Below the pieces are notes generated by a model. It worked only from the letters and a program-made list of their open reading frames with translations. It ran no database searches and was not told where the DNA came from. A stretch of 64,000 nt of DNA from Alpinimonas psychrophila (GTDB taxonomy: Bacteria > Actinomycetota > Actinomycetes > Actinomycetales > Microbacteriaceae): contig NZ_JACGWU010000001.1 of NCBI RefSeq assembly GCF_014137865.1, positions 558,001-622,000 on the forward strand. The letters run 5' to 3'. Within the stretch, counting starts at the first letter, position 1, and every line of letters begins with the position of its first letter. Of this stretch, positions 17,326-27,210 are shown piece after piece. A program made the translations under genes and the position numbers.

Positions 17326-18252
17326 TTGGCACAACTTATTGATTCAACTCGCAACGTGTTAAACGCCTTCATAAGGTGGTTGCCCGCCACCGTTGACCGT
17401 CGTGTTCGGGTTGCGGCCTGGGGCACCTTCGTTGTGCAGACCCTGATTGTGGTCACCGGCGGGGCTGTTCGCCTCACGGCCAGTGGCCTGGGCTGTCCGA
17501 CGTGGCCCAAGTGCACCGCTGACTCTCTCGTGAACACCTCCGAGATGGGAATTCACGGCGTCATCGAGTTCGGTAACCGAATGCTCACGTTTGTGCTCGT
17601 GATCGTTGCCATTGCGGCGTTCGTTCTCATCCTGCGGATGCGGAAGCAACGTCGTGATCTCTTCTGGCTCACCCTGCTCATCGGCCTGGGTATTCCCGCG
17701 CAGGCGGTTATTGGCGGTATCTCTGTTCTCATGAAGTTGAACCCCTACGTGGTTGGATTTCACTTCGTGGTCTCCATCGGTTTGATCATCCTCTCGACGA
17801 TCTTGGTTTTTCGCGTCTACCGTGGCAACGCACCACGATCGTGGCGGGTATCGCCGGCACTGGTCTGGATTGCGTGGCTTATGGCTGCTTTTCAGACAGT
17901 CACACTCACCGTGGGAATTCTGACTACCGGCTCAGGACCGCACGCCGGGGACGCCGCCGCACCACGAAACGGACTCGACAGCGAGCTTCTGCAACACATT
18001 CACTCGTACCCCGCTTACATTGCGCTGGGGCTCGCGGTACTGCTTCTGGTATTGGCCGGTATTTTTCGGCAATCGGCGCTGCGCAAGGCAATGATTGCCC
18101 TCATCGCCATAAACATTGCTCAGGCAGTTGTCGGCATCGCCCAATCTCGTCTGGGGCTGCCGGAGCTACTGGTGGGCACGCACATGTTCCTAGCGTGCCT
18201 CGTCACGGCCGCGGTGACGCTGGTGCTACTCAACCTCCGAAAGCCCGTTTAG
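17326..18252 (+). CDS. ctaA: Heme A synthase (COX15/CtaA)
   Basis: The membrane protein has about eight helices and the four conserved heme-coordinating histidines, visible in GIHGVIEFGNR, GFHFVVS, HIHSYPA and GTHMFLA. The cysteine pair CPTWPKC lies in the first external loop. It oxidises heme O to heme A for cytochrome c oxidase. The TTG at 17326 is preferred because AAGGAG sits 7 bases before it and gives a 308-residue protein; in-frame ATG at 17293 and TTG at 17281 have no such site. It is divergent from sufB and converges on the small helix-turn-helix gene. Confidence 0.9.
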   Translation: MAQLIDSTRNVLNAFIRWLPATVDRRVRVAAWGTFVVQTLIVVTGGAVRLTASGLGCPTWPKCTADSLVNTSEMGIHGVIEFGNRMLTFVLVIVAIAAFVLILRMRKQRRDLFWLTLLIGLGIPAQAVIGGISVLMKLNPYVVGFHFVVSIGLIILSTILVFRVYRGNAPRSWRVSPALVWIAWLMAAFQTVTLTVGILTTGSGPHAGDAAAPRNGLDSELLQHIHSYPAYIALGLAVLLLVLAGIFRQSALRKAMIALIAINIAQAVVGIAQSRLGLPELLVGTHMFLACLVTAAVTLVLLNLRKPV

Positions 18253-18259
18253 CTTTTTT

Positions 18260-18637
18260 CTAAAGTTGTTGCGTTCGCTTGGCATGCGCAATCGCCGAGC
18301 CCATTGTGATGCGGCGGTGAGTGCCACGGTATTCGGCCTCAAGAAGGCCTTTGTCAATCAATTGGATGACATAGGTGCGCGAAATCCCTAAGAACTCGGC
18401 GGTTTGTCCGGTCGTCATGAGTTCATCCACCGAACCTACGAGCACTCCCTTGCCTTCGGCCAGTCGGGTCAACATGTCGATGACGGACTGCACAATGTTC
18501 TCTGATATGTCCAGCTCGTGGCCATTGATCACGAGGCTGTGGTCGACGTCACCCGGAAGCGTCTCGAGGGAATGGGCCAAAGCCCGCCGATCCGAATCCG
18601 AAAGCTGCAATGTGGCGCGCTTTTCGTAAATGCTCAT
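18260..18637 (-). CDS. Excisionase-family helix-turn-helix protein
   Basis: The 125-residue protein has a C-terminal MerR-like/excisionase DNA-binding motif (TTGQTAEFLGISRTYVIQLI followed by GTHRRIT). Related actinobacterial proteins are often antitoxins encoded before a PIN-domain toxin. Here no toxin follows: the gene runs into ctaA with 7 bases between the stop codons. The sequence ends only 16 residues past the HRR motif, shorter than I expect for the family, so the C-terminus may have been lost. Function unknown. Confidence 0.8.
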   Translation of the reverse strand: MSIYEKRATLQLSDSDRRALAHSLETLPGDVDHSLVINGHELDISENIVQSVIDMLTRLAEGKGVLVGSVDELMTTGQTAEFLGISRTYVIQLIDKGLLEAEYRGTHRRITMGSAIAHAKRTQQL

Positions 18638-18656
18638 GTGCTAGAGAATCCTTGTG

Positions 18657-19577
18657 TTAAAAGGGAAGGAGCGGATCAATCGCAATCACGAGAAAGATAA
18701 TAGAAAGATAGGCGTTTGAGCCGTGGAAGAGGCGCATGGGCGACGGGTCAGTGTGACGAATGGCGCGTCCATATAACCGGTGGCTCTCGGTGACAAACCA
18801 AATTCCCGCAACCAGGGCGACGGCACTATAAAGAACGCCCATTTGGGCAACGGGAATCAAAAGAAGGGTTGCCGCGAGCGTCGCCCAGGCGTAGAGCACT
18901 ATCTGCAAACCGACGGTGACCCGACCGCGAACGACCGTCAGCATGGGGACGCCAGCATCCTTGTAATCCTGACGATAACGCCAGGACAGGGGCCAGTAAT
19001 GCGGTGGTGTCCACAAGAAAATAATGGCGAACAGGATGACCGGCGCCCACGTGAGGGAATCGGTCACGGCCGCCCAGCCGATAAGAACCGGGAAGCCTCC
19101 GGCAGCGCCGCCCCAGACGATATTCTGCGGGGTGCGTCGCTTGAGAAGAAGAGTGTAGATGACGACGTAGAACGCAATCGCGCCCACGGAGAGCAACGTC
19201 GCCAGAAGATTCGTGAAGACGGCAAGCCAAATGGTGGAAACAATCGCCAATGTCCAGGCGAACACAAACGCCTCGCGATCGCTGAGCTCTCCGGTCACGA
19301 GAGGTCGACCCTTGGTTCTGCGCATGAGGCGGTCGATATCGCGGTCAATATAACAGTTGAACGCTCCCGCGGCACCGGCGCTCATCGAGCCCCCGATGAG
19401 CACGGCGAGAACGAGAAGGAGATTCGGAATGCCCCCTTGGGCTAAGAACATGGTGGGCACGGTGACGGCCAGCAAAAGCTCCATGACGCGGGGCTTCGTG
19501 AGAGAAAGATACGCGGCTGCCTTACGACGGAACCCAATGTGCTGGGCTCCTAGTCGAGGATCAAGGGCAACGTTCAT
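18657..19577 (-). CDS. ctaB: Protoheme IX farnesyltransferase (heme O synthase)
   Basis: This 306-residue UbiA-family prenyltransferase has about nine helices and both Asp-rich motifs: NCYIDRDIDRLMRRT near residue 80 and a second region around YRQDYKDAGVPML. It transfers a farnesyl group to heme b, the step before CtaA. AGAGGA precedes the ATG. It is divergent from tkt, as commonly seen in actinobacteria. Confidence 0.95.
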   Translation of the reverse strand: MNVALDPRLGAQHIGFRRKAAAYLSLTKPRVMELLLAVTVPTMFLAQGGIPNLLLVLAVLIGGSMSAGAAGAFNCYIDRDIDRLMRRTKGRPLVTGELSDREAFVFAWTLAIVSTIWLAVFTNLLATLLSVGAIAFYVVIYTLLLKRRTPQNIVWGGAAGGFPVLIGWAAVTDSLTWAPVILFAIIFLWTPPHYWPLSWRYRQDYKDAGVPMLTVVRGRVTVGLQIVLYAWATLAATLLLIPVAQMGVLYSAVALVAGIWFVTESHRLYGRAIRHTDPSPMRLFHGSNAYLSIIFLVIAIDPLLPF

Positions 19578-19676
19578 GGTTCCTCTAAGGCAGGTGTTTA
19601 CAAGGTCGTCAAAATTCTACGTCACAATGCACGGTAGCAACGAGCCCGAGACAAGTCGTTCTGTTGTCGAAAACCC

Positions 19677-19682
19677 TATAAT
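19677..19682 (+). promoter_or_regulatory. Consensus -10 box upstream of tkt
   Basis: A perfect TATAAT lies in the ctaB-tkt gap. The matching -35 region is poor. A start near 19689 would give tkt an untranslated leader of roughly 145 bases. Within it, CCACT/AGTGG and CAGTG/CACTG around 19731-19755 could form alternative short hairpins, but no known riboswitch is recognised. Confidence 0.5.
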
Positions 19683-19835
19683 TGAGGGACGGTGTTGGGT
19701 GACCCCTGGCAGGAACATTCTCTGAATTTCCACTCAGTGCGAGTGGTCACTGGCTTGTCGGTGTCATGTTCTTCCCAACATTTCCTGCGAATAATCTTCG
19801 CGCTGAAAAACGACACCTCGAAGGGCCACCAACAC

Positions 19836-21929
19836 ATGGCACATCTTGACTGGAATGAACTCGACAGCAAAGCAGTAGATACGGCCAAGATTCTTGCTGC
19901 GGATGCCGTTGAGAAAGTAGGAAATGGCCACCCCGGCACCGCGATGAGTTTGGCTCCCGCGGCATATCTCCTCTTCCAAAAGATCATGCGCCGTGACCCC
20001 AGCGACGACACCTGGGTTGGCCGTGACCGCTTTATTCTCTCCGTCGGTCACTCTTCGTTGACGCAATACGTGCAGTTGTATCTGGGCGGCTACGGTCTTG
20101 ATCTGGAAGACCTCAAGGCGTTGCGTACCTGGGGCTCCCTCACTCCCGGCCACCCGGAATACGGTCACACCAAAGGGGTCGAAATTACCACCGGTCCCCT
20201 CGGCCAAGGCCTGGCATCGGCCGTGGGCTTCGCCTACGCTTCCCGTTTCGAACGCGGCCTCTTCGACCCCACGGCTGACACCGGCATGAGCCCCTTCGAT
20301 CACTTTGTTTATGTGATTGCGGGCGATGGCGACATGCAGGAGGGCGTCACGGCAGAGGCTTCCTCTCTTGCCGGCCACCAGCAGCTCGGCAACCTGATTG
20401 CCATCTACGACTCAAACCAGATTTCGATTGAGGATGACACCACCATTGCCTTCACCGAAGATGTGGCGAAGCGCTACGCGGCCTACGACTGGCATGTTCA
20501 GACGGTCGATTGGAAGAAGACCGGTGTGTACGTTGAAGACGTAGCCGCCCTCAACGACGCGATTGCAGCAGCCCAGGGTGTCACCGACAAACCTTCGCTC
20601 ATCATTCTGAAGACCATCATCGGGTGGCCGTCGCCCAAAAAACAGAACACCGGCAAGATTCACGGGTCTGCCCTTGGCGCCGAGGAACTCGCCGGACTCA
20701 AAAGTGTTCTGGGCTTTGACCCCGAGCAGAACTTCGCTGTCTCTAACGACGTCATCGCCCACACCCGCGGCGCTCTTGCTCGTGGGGCCAACGCGCGTGC
20801 CGAATGGCAAAAGGGCTTCGATGCCTGGGCGCTCGCCAACCCCGAAAACAAACGACTCTTTGATCGCCTCGAGACCGGTGCCCTTCCGACCGGTGTCGAA
20901 GCAGCACTGCCCGTCTTCGCGGGGGGAACCGAGGTTTCGACCCGCGCCGCATCCGGCAAGGTATTGAACGCCCTCGGGCCCGTTATCCCTGAGCTGTGGG
21001 GCGGATCGGCTGACCTTGCCGAGTCGAACAACACCACGATCGAAGGAAACAAGAGCTTTGTTCCCGCGCAGTGGTCAACCCATGAGTGGACCGGAGACAT
21101 CTACGGTCGCGTTTTGCATTTTGGAATTCGCGAACATGCCATGGGCGCCATCCTGAACGGCATCGTCTTGCACGGCAAGACCCGCGCGTTCGGCGGAACG
21201 TTCCTCATCTTCAGTGACTACATGCGCCCAGCGGTTCGTCTGGCGGCCCTCATGAAGGTGCCCTCGATCTTCGTCTGGACCCACGACTCTGTTGCCCTCG
21301 GCGAAGACGGGCCCACTCACCAGCCGATTGAACAGCTTGCAACATTGCGGGCCATTCCCGGACTGGATGTCGTTCGGCCAGCCGATGCCAATGAGGTCGC
21401 CTACGCCTGGAAGACCATTCTGGAGCGCCGCGAAGGTCCTGCAGGAATTGCGTTGACCCGTCAAAACATTCCTGTGTACGAACGTGGTGACGGCGTTGCC
21501 ACCGGCGACACGTTTGCTCATGCTCGCGAGACGGCGAAGGGTGCCTACGTGCTCATCGATGCCGCCAACGGTATGCCCGATGTCATCTTCATTGCCACGG
21601 GATCCGAGGTTCAGCTCGCGGTTGCCGCTCGCGAGCAACTTGCTACTGAGGGTGTTCACGCTCGTGTCGTCTCGGTCCCCTGCCTCGAGTGGTTCCACGA
21701 GCAATCTACTGCGTACCAAGAAAGTGTCTTGCCCGCCGCCATTACGGCTCGTGTCTCGATTGAGGCCGGCCTTGCCCTCACGTGGGACAAGCTCGTGGGA
21801 ACCCGTGGTCGCAGCGTCTCAATCGAGCACTTTGGTGCTTCTGCTGACTACAAAACCCTCTTCAGCAAGTTTGGGATCACTACCGACCATGCCGTTGCGG
21901 CAGCGCACGAATCCATCGCCGCACTTTAA
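19836..21929 (+). CDS. tkt: Transketolase
   Basis: The 697-residue thiamine diphosphate enzyme exchanges two-carbon units between sugar phosphates. It shows GNGHPGTAMSLAPAAY near the N-terminus, the cofactor motif GDGDMQEGV ending in YDSNQ, and the pyrimidine-domain segment GIREHAMGAI. The frame is open 48 codons upstream, but ATG 19836 gives the standard N-terminus (AHLDWNELD) and has GAAGGG 10 bases before it. It opens the operon tkt-tal-pgi-zwf-opcA-pgl. Confidence 0.95.
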   Translation: MAHLDWNELDSKAVDTAKILAADAVEKVGNGHPGTAMSLAPAAYLLFQKIMRRDPSDDTWVGRDRFILSVGHSSLTQYVQLYLGGYGLDLEDLKALRTWGSLTPGHPEYGHTKGVEITTGPLGQGLASAVGFAYASRFERGLFDPTADTGMSPFDHFVYVIAGDGDMQEGVTAEASSLAGHQQLGNLIAIYDSNQISIEDDTTIAFTEDVAKRYAAYDWHVQTVDWKKTGVYVEDVAALNDAIAAAQGVTDKPSLIILKTIIGWPSPKKQNTGKIHGSALGAEELAGLKSVLGFDPEQNFAVSNDVIAHTRGALARGANARAEWQKGFDAWALANPENKRLFDRLETGALPTGVEAALPVFAGGTEVSTRAASGKVLNALGPVIPELWGGSADLAESNNTTIEGNKSFVPAQWSTHEWTGDIYGRVLHFGIREHAMGAILNGIVLHGKTRAFGGTFLIFSDYMRPAVRLAALMKVPSIFVWTHDSVALGEDGPTHQPIEQLATLRAIPGLDVVRPADANEVAYAWKTILERREGPAGIALTRQNIPVYERGDGVATGDTFAHARETAKGAYVLIDAANGMPDVIFIATGSEVQLAVAAREQLATEGVHARVVSVPCLEWFHEQSTAYQESVLPAAITARVSIEAGLALTWDKLVGTRGRSVSIEHFGASADYKTLFSKFGITTDHAVAAAHESIAAL

Positions 21930-21964
21930 TCCTTTTTCACCCTTAGCTAGGAGTACACGAACAC

Positions 21965-23074
21965 ATGTCAGAAACTTCCACCACCCACCTTTCCGCCGCA
22001 GGCGTTAGCATTTGGCTCGATGACCTTTCTCGTTCGGCGCTGACGTCTGGTTCCTTGCAGAGATTCATCGACGAGATGAATGTCGTCGGCGTAACCACGA
22101 ACCCGACCATCTTCGCTGGCGCTTTGACCGATGGTCGAAGCTACGCCGACCAGGTTGCGCAGCTCGCTACTGCCGGCGTAAGCGCCGATGAAGCAGTCTT
22201 CGAAATTACAACGGATGACGTGGCGAACGCCTGCACCATGTTCCGTGGCATCTACGACGCCACTAACGGTGTCGATGGTCGCGTCTCCATCGAGGTATCC
22301 CCCACCCTTGCGCACGATGCTCCCGGAACGATCGCCGAGGCTAAACGCCTCTGGGCAAAGGTTGACCGCGAGAACGCGCTCATCAAGATTCCCGCTACGC
22401 TCGCAGGTCTCGATGCCATCACCGAGGTCATCGGTGCCGGTATTAGCGTCAACGTCACGTTGATTTTCAGCCTGGACCGTCACAAGGACGTCATCGATGC
22501 TTACCTTGCCGGGCTGGAAAAGGCCCGCACTGCCGGTATCAACCTGGCAGAAATTCACTCCGTTGCCTCATTCTTCGTGTCACGCGTTGACACCGAGGTT
22601 GATGCGCGTCTTGTCAAAATCGGAACTCCTGAGGCGCTTGAGCTCAAGAGCAAGGCTGGAATTGCCAACGCACGTCTCGCGTACCAGCTGTTTGAGAACG
22701 AGTTCAACACACCGCGAGCAGTCTCATTGCTCGCCTCTGGTGCGAACCCGCAACGTCCCCTTTGGGCTTCGACCGGTGTCAAAGATCCGTCGCTTCCCGA
22801 CACTCTGTATGTCACGGAACTCGTGGCCGCGGGGGTCGTGAACACCATGCCCGAAAAGACGCTTCGGGCTACTTTCGATCACGGAATCGTCACGGGCGAC
22901 TCCATCACCGTCAACTACGGCGATGCCGAGGCCGTGTTCGCTGCTCTCGCGGCGGTTGGTGTGGACATTGATGATGTCACCGCTCAGCTCGAGCGAGAGG
23001 GTGTCGAAAAGTTCATCATCTCGTGGGGCGAACTCCTGGATACCGTTCGCATTGCCATGGAAGGCGCAAAATGA
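21965..23074 (+). CDS. tal: Transaldolase
   Basis: The 369-residue enzyme is of the long actinobacterial/cyanobacterial type. The Schiff-base lysine is Lys141 in ALIKIPAT, and VTTNPTIF near residue 43 is the conserved phosphate-side loop. It exchanges three-carbon units in the pentose phosphate pathway. A GCTAGGAGT ribosome-binding site precedes the ATG by about 11 bases. Its TGA overlaps the pgi ATG. Confidence 0.95.
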   Translation: MSETSTTHLSAAGVSIWLDDLSRSALTSGSLQRFIDEMNVVGVTTNPTIFAGALTDGRSYADQVAQLATAGVSADEAVFEITTDDVANACTMFRGIYDATNGVDGRVSIEVSPTLAHDAPGTIAEAKRLWAKVDRENALIKIPATLAGLDAITEVIGAGISVNVTLIFSLDRHKDVIDAYLAGLEKARTAGINLAEIHSVASFFVSRVDTEVDARLVKIGTPEALELKSKAGIANARLAYQLFENEFNTPRAVSLLASGANPQRPLWASTGVKDPSLPDTLYVTELVAAGVVNTMPEKTLRATFDHGIVTGDSITVNYGDAEAVFAALAAVGVDIDDVTAQLEREGVEKFIISWGELLDTVRIAMEGAK

Positions 23075-24681
23075 GTTTTCGCATTCGTGTCTCGGGGGCG
23101 GCCGAAGAAGCAGTTAACCGTCATCTTCCCTCTCTCGTCGCTGATCTCGTGGCCTCGAGTATTACCGATCTGAACCCAACCCTCTGGGGTGTCGCTGCTG
23201 TCGATGAGGCAGCGGTGCGTCTGGGGTGGACGGAGTCTGTTGCTGTGTCTCGTCCGCTGGTCGCCGAGATCGAAGCGCTGCGTGATGAGCTCCGGGCTCA
23301 GGGGCTGACCCACATCGTTTTGGCGGGAATGGGCGGATCCTCCCTCGCGCCTGAGGTCATCACCCGGACATCCGGTGTTGAACTCACGGTTCTGGACTCA
23401 ACGGAACCCGGACAGGTTGCCGATGCCCTGTCGGATCGTCTGGAATCCACGGTCTTGGTGGTTTCGAGCAAGTCGGGATCGACTGTAGAGACTGATTCGC
23501 AGCGTCGTGTTTATGAAGGTGCTTTCCGCGCGGCTGGTATCGATCCGGTTGGGCGCATCATCATCGTTACCGATCCCGGGTCACCGTTGGACGTATCGGC
23601 TCGTGCCGCGGGCTATCGCGTCTTCAACGCGGATCCCAATATCGGCGGGCGATACTCGGCACTCTCGGCATTCGGGTTGGTGCCCTCGGGCCTCGCCGGG
23701 GTCAACGTGGGTGAGCTTCTTGATGAAGCCGAAGCCATCATGCTTCTCCTCGCCATCGACAACGAAGACAACCCGGGTCTTATTCTCGGTTCCGCCATTG
23801 CCGGGACGATCCCCCTGCGGGACAAATTAGGGCTTGTCCCCGATGGTACTCACCTCGTCGGATTCCCGGATTGGGTCGAGCAACTCATCGCGGAGTCCAC
23901 CGGCAAGGAAGGCACCGGGATCCTTCCCGTTGTGCTGGATGTTGTGGCCCCCGAGCTCAGCGAGAATCTTCCGGATCTGCAGATTGTGCGCCTCGTAGAG
24001 GACGCCCATGAGCACCACCTGCTGAACCGCGATCGGCACGAAGGTGAGATCCTGGTTTCCGGCACCTTGGGCGCGCAATTCCTCGTCTGGGAATACGCGA
24101 CGGTCATCGCGGGCCGCATCCTCGGAATTAACCCGTTTGATCAGCCCGATGTCGAATCGGCAAAGATTGCGTCGCGCAGCCTTCTCGATTCCCGCCCGGC
24201 GCCAACCGCGCCCATTTTTGTGGCGGATGGTATTGAAGTTCGGGCGCACGGTGAATTTCTGGGCGAGGCATCGACCGTACGAGATGCCATTTCGGCGATT
24301 CTGGGCGAAGTCCCCGAAAACGGCTACGTCTCTATTCACGCGTATGTCAACCGTGTCGCGATGCCACAGCTCTCGGGTGTCCGTCAGCTCGTTGCGGCTC
24401 GAGCTGGGCGCCCCGTCACCTTTGGTTGGGGGCCACGGTTCTTGCACTCCACCGGGCAATTCCACAAGGGTGGACCGGCTGTAGGGGTCTTCATCCAGAT
24501 CCTTCAGGCTTCCGAATTTGAGGTTGTCATTCCCGAGCGTCCCTTCACCTTTGGGGAGCTCATTGCTGCTCAGGCTGCGGGAGACGCGAATGTCCTTGCG
24601 GACCACGGTCGCCCCGTGCTCACGCTGACGCTCACTCATCCAGAAGCTGACCTGACGTCACTTTTTGAAGCATTCAACTAG
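23071..24681 (+). CDS. pgi: Glucose-6-phosphate isomerase
   Basis: The 536-residue protein shows [11 protein letters not shown] and [10 protein letters not shown], the phosphate-binding loops of the SIS fold, and [11 protein letters not shown] near the C-terminus, matching the PGI signature with its active-site lysine. It interconverts glucose- and fructose-6-phosphate. The ATG at 23071 forms an ATGA overlap with the tal stop, which fixes the start; an in-frame upstream start lies inside tal. Confidence 0.93.
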   Translation: MSFRIRVSGAAEEAVNRHLPSLVADLVASSITDLNPTLWGVAAVDEAAVRLGWTESVAVSRPLVAEIEALRDELRAQGLTHIVLAGMGGSSLAPEVITRTSGVELTVLDSTEPGQVADALSDRLESTVLVVSSKSGSTVETDSQRRVYEGAFRAAGIDPVGRIIIVTDPGSPLDVSARAAGYRVFNADPNIGGRYSALSAFGLVPSGLAGVNVGELLDEAEAIMLLLAIDNEDNPGLILGSAIAGTIPLRDKLGLVPDGTHLVGFPDWVEQLIAESTGKEGTGILPVVLDVVAPELSENLPDLQIVRLVEDAHEHHLLNRDRHEGEILVSGTLGAQFLVWEYATVIAGRILGINPFDQPDVESAKIASRSLLDSRPAPTAPIFVADGIEVRAHGEFLGEASTVRDAISAILGEVPENGYVSIHAYVNRVAMPQLSGVRQLVAARAGRPVTFGWGPRFLHSTGQFHKGGPAVGVFIQILQASEFEVVIPERPFTFGELIAAQAAGDANVLADHGRPVLTLTLTHPEADLTSLFEAFN

Positions 24682-24728
24682 ATCACTCGGCGTTCCCCAA
24701 CTTCGGTTCAACCTGTACAAGGAGTTTA

Positions 24729-26270
24729 ATGTCGCCTGTTGACATCACACCCGAATTCAACCCCCTTCGCGTTGCCGAGGATCGTCGGCTGAACCGCATT
24801 GCCGGGCCCTCCGGGCTCGTCATCTTTGGTGTGACGGGAGACCTGTCACGCAAGAAATTGATGCCGGCGGTTTACGACCTGGCGAACCGCGGACTGCTTC
24901 CCCCGGGGTTTGCCCTCGTGGGGTTTGCGCGGCGTGATTGGGTTCATGAGGACTTTGCTCAGGTCGTGCATGACTCCGTCAAGCAATACGCCCGGACAGA
25001 GTTCAAAGAGGACGTCTGGAAGCAGCTTGCGAAGGGCATCCGTTTCGTTAAAGGGACGTTTGACGATGACGCTTCCTTTGACCGTCTGAAGTCCACGATT
25101 GAGGAGCTGGATCGCAAACGAGGAACCATGGGGAATCATGCGTTCTACCTGTCGATTCCCCCGCGATCATTTCCCCAAGTGACGGAGCAGCTCCGTCGGT
25201 CTGGTCTCGCCGAACAGGTCGTGGGCCAATGGCGTCGCGTGGTGATTGAGAAACCTTTCGGCAGTGACCTCAAGACGGCGCGCGAATTGAATGATGTTGT
25301 GGAGTCCGTTTTCCCGCCGGACGCGGTCTTTCGAATCGATCACTACCTCGGCAAAGAGACCGTTCAGAATATCTTGGCGTTGCGTTTTGCTAATCAACTT
25401 TTTGAACCACTGTGGAATGCGGAGCACGTGGATCACGTGCAAATCACCATGGCCGAAGATATTGGTGTCGGGGGGCGCGCCGGATATTACGACGGCATTG
25501 GTGCCGCCAGAGACGTCATCCAGAATCATCTTCTGCAACTCCTGGCCTTGACCGCAATGGAGGAGCCCATCTCCTTTAACGCGGAAGATCTTCGTGCCGA
25601 GAAAGAGAAAGTCTTGGCAGCGGTTCGCCTTCCGAAGGACTTGGGTGCTGCTACGGCTCGCGGTCAGTACTCGAGCGGCTGGCAAGGCGGCGAAAAGGTC
25701 GTCGGTTTTCTGGAGGAAGACGGCATGAACCCGGAGTCCATGACCGAAACGTATGCGGCCATGCGTCTCGACATTGGAACCCGTCGGTGGGCCGGGGTGC
25801 CCTTCTACCTTCGGGCGGGAAAGCGGCTCGGGAGACGAGTGACCGAGATCGCCGTCGTCTTCAAGCGCGCACCCCAGTATCTTTTTGCTGACCACCAGAC
25901 GTCTGCTCTGGGACAAAATGCTCTCGTTATTCGGGTCCAACCTGATGAGGGTGTCACCATTCGCTTCGGTTCTAAAGTGCCCGGCGCCGGCATGCAGGTG
26001 CGCGATGTGACCATGGACTTCGGTTATGGCCACGCTTTCACTGAGGCCAGCCCCGAGGCCTATGAGCGCCTTATCCTTGACGTCCTCCTGGGCGATCCTC
26101 CCCTGTTTCCCCGTCATGAGGAAGTGGAATTGAGCTGGAAGATTCTCGACCCCATTGAGGAGTTCTGGCGTGCTCAAGGACAACCCGAGCAGTACAGCCC
26201 GGGAACGTGGGGCCCCTCCTCCGCTGACGAAATGATGGCCCGTGACGGCCGAGTTTGGAGACGTCCATGA
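24729..26270 (+). CDS. zwf: Glucose-6-phosphate 1-dehydrogenase
   Basis: The 513-residue enzyme has the NADP-binding GVTGDLSRKKL at residues 34-44 and the active-site motif RIDHYLGKE at 202-210 with the catalytic histidine in the usual downstream position. It makes NADPH at the first oxidative pentose phosphate step. CAAGGAG lies 5 bases before the ATG. Its stop overlaps the opcA start (ATGA). Confidence 0.96.
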   Translation: MSPVDITPEFNPLRVAEDRRLNRIAGPSGLVIFGVTGDLSRKKLMPAVYDLANRGLLPPGFALVGFARRDWVHEDFAQVVHDSVKQYARTEFKEDVWKQLAKGIRFVKGTFDDDASFDRLKSTIEELDRKRGTMGNHAFYLSIPPRSFPQVTEQLRRSGLAEQVVGQWRRVVIEKPFGSDLKTARELNDVVESVFPPDAVFRIDHYLGKETVQNILALRFANQLFEPLWNAEHVDHVQITMAEDIGVGGRAGYYDGIGAARDVIQNHLLQLLALTAMEEPISFNAEDLRAEKEKVLAAVRLPKDLGAATARGQYSSGWQGGEKVVGFLEEDGMNPESMTETYAAMRLDIGTRRWAGVPFYLRAGKRLGRRVTEIAVVFKRAPQYLFADHQTSALGQNALVIRVQPDEGVTIRFGSKVPGAGMQVRDVTMDFGYGHAFTEASPEAYERLILDVLLGDPPLFPRHEEVELSWKILDPIEEFWRAQGQPEQYSPGTWGPSSADEMMARDGRVWRRP

Positions 26271-27205
26271 TCGTCGAATTCCCGAACACGACATCCGCCA
26301 AGGTTGCCAAGGAACTGGTCAAGATTCGTGAAGAAGGTGGCGCTGTTGCGCTCGGGAGGGTGCTGACCCTGCTTATCGCAACGCATCCCGGTGAAGAAGA
26401 AGAGGCTATTTCGGCCGCCAACGAGGCGTCGCGGGAACATCCCATGCGCGTCATTGTGGTGAGCATTCCCGAGGAATCCACGGGCATCACAAACCGTCTC
26501 GACGCCGAAGTGCGGGTCGGCGGCGACGCCGGGGCAAGCGATGTCATCGTTCTGCGCGCCTATGGTGATGTCGCCTCCGACCCGCAAGGTCTCGTGATGG
26601 GCCTGCTGCTGCCCGACGCCCCCGTCGTGGCGTGGTGGCCTGGCAAGGCTCCCGCGATCGTTTCCCAGTCGTCTTTGGGGCAAATTTCCCAGTGTCGCAT
26701 CACGGATGCGGCCACGCAGATTGATCCCATTGCCACGATTGAGGCGCTGGCCAAGACCTATTCCCCGGGCGATGCGGACTTCGCGTGGACGCGACTCACG
26801 TTATGGCGCACGCAACTCGCCGCCGTTCTCGATCAGCCGCCCTACGAGCCGATTATCGAGGCTCACGTGACGTCTACGCTCGATTTCCCGTCAGCCAAGT
26901 TGCTGGCCGCCTGGCTGCAGCTTCAGCTCAAGGTGCCGGTGTCCTGTGATCACGGGCACAAGTCCAGCACGTGGCAGGGAATCTTAGGAGTTCGACTCGT
27001 CCGCGCTTCTGGTGAAATCCAGCTCCAACGCGTTGAACCAGGAATCGCGCGCTTGAGCCAGCCTAACCAGCCCACCCACGACATCTCGATGCCGTTGCGC
27101 AACCTCCGTGACTGCCTCTCTGAGGAGTTGCGTCGACTAGACCCCGATACGGTCTACGGCCGCGTCATTCAAGAGGGCATCCCCCTCGTCAGCGTTAAGG
27201 CGTAA
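26267..27205 (+). CDS. opcA: Glucose-6-phosphate dehydrogenase assembly protein OpcA
   Basis: The 312-residue protein begins MIVEFPNTTS, typical of actinobacterial OpcA, and carries LLLPDAPVVAWWPG in the middle. OpcA promotes assembly or activity of Zwf. The ATG at 26267 overlaps the zwf stop and has TTGGAG 6-11 bases upstream, so the slightly longer in-frame start inside zwf is not needed. Confidence 0.93.
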   Translation: MIVEFPNTTSAKVAKELVKIREEGGAVALGRVLTLLIATHPGEEEEAISAANEASREHPMRVIVVSIPEESTGITNRLDAEVRVGGDAGASDVIVLRAYGDVASDPQGLVMGLLLPDAPVVAWWPGKAPAIVSQSSLGQISQCRITDAATQIDPIATIEALAKTYSPGDADFAWTRLTLWRTQLAAVLDQPPYEPIIEAHVTSTLDFPSAKLLAAWLQLQLKVPVSCDHGHKSSTWQGILGVRLVRASGEIQLQRVEPGIARLSQPNQPTHDISMPLRNLRDCLSEELRRLDPDTVYGRVIQEGIPLVSVKA

Positions 27206-27210
27206 CTTTC

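Noticed and set aside
19692-19835. N-terminal extension of transketolase (48 codons open upstream)
   Set aside because: The extension is not typical of the family, begins with TTG near the promoter, and ATG 19836 has a ribosome-binding site and the standard N-terminus.
19766-19849. Possible 27-codon leader peptide overlapping the tkt start
   Set aside because: No Shine-Dalgarno precedes its ATG and the composition shows no run of regulatory codons.
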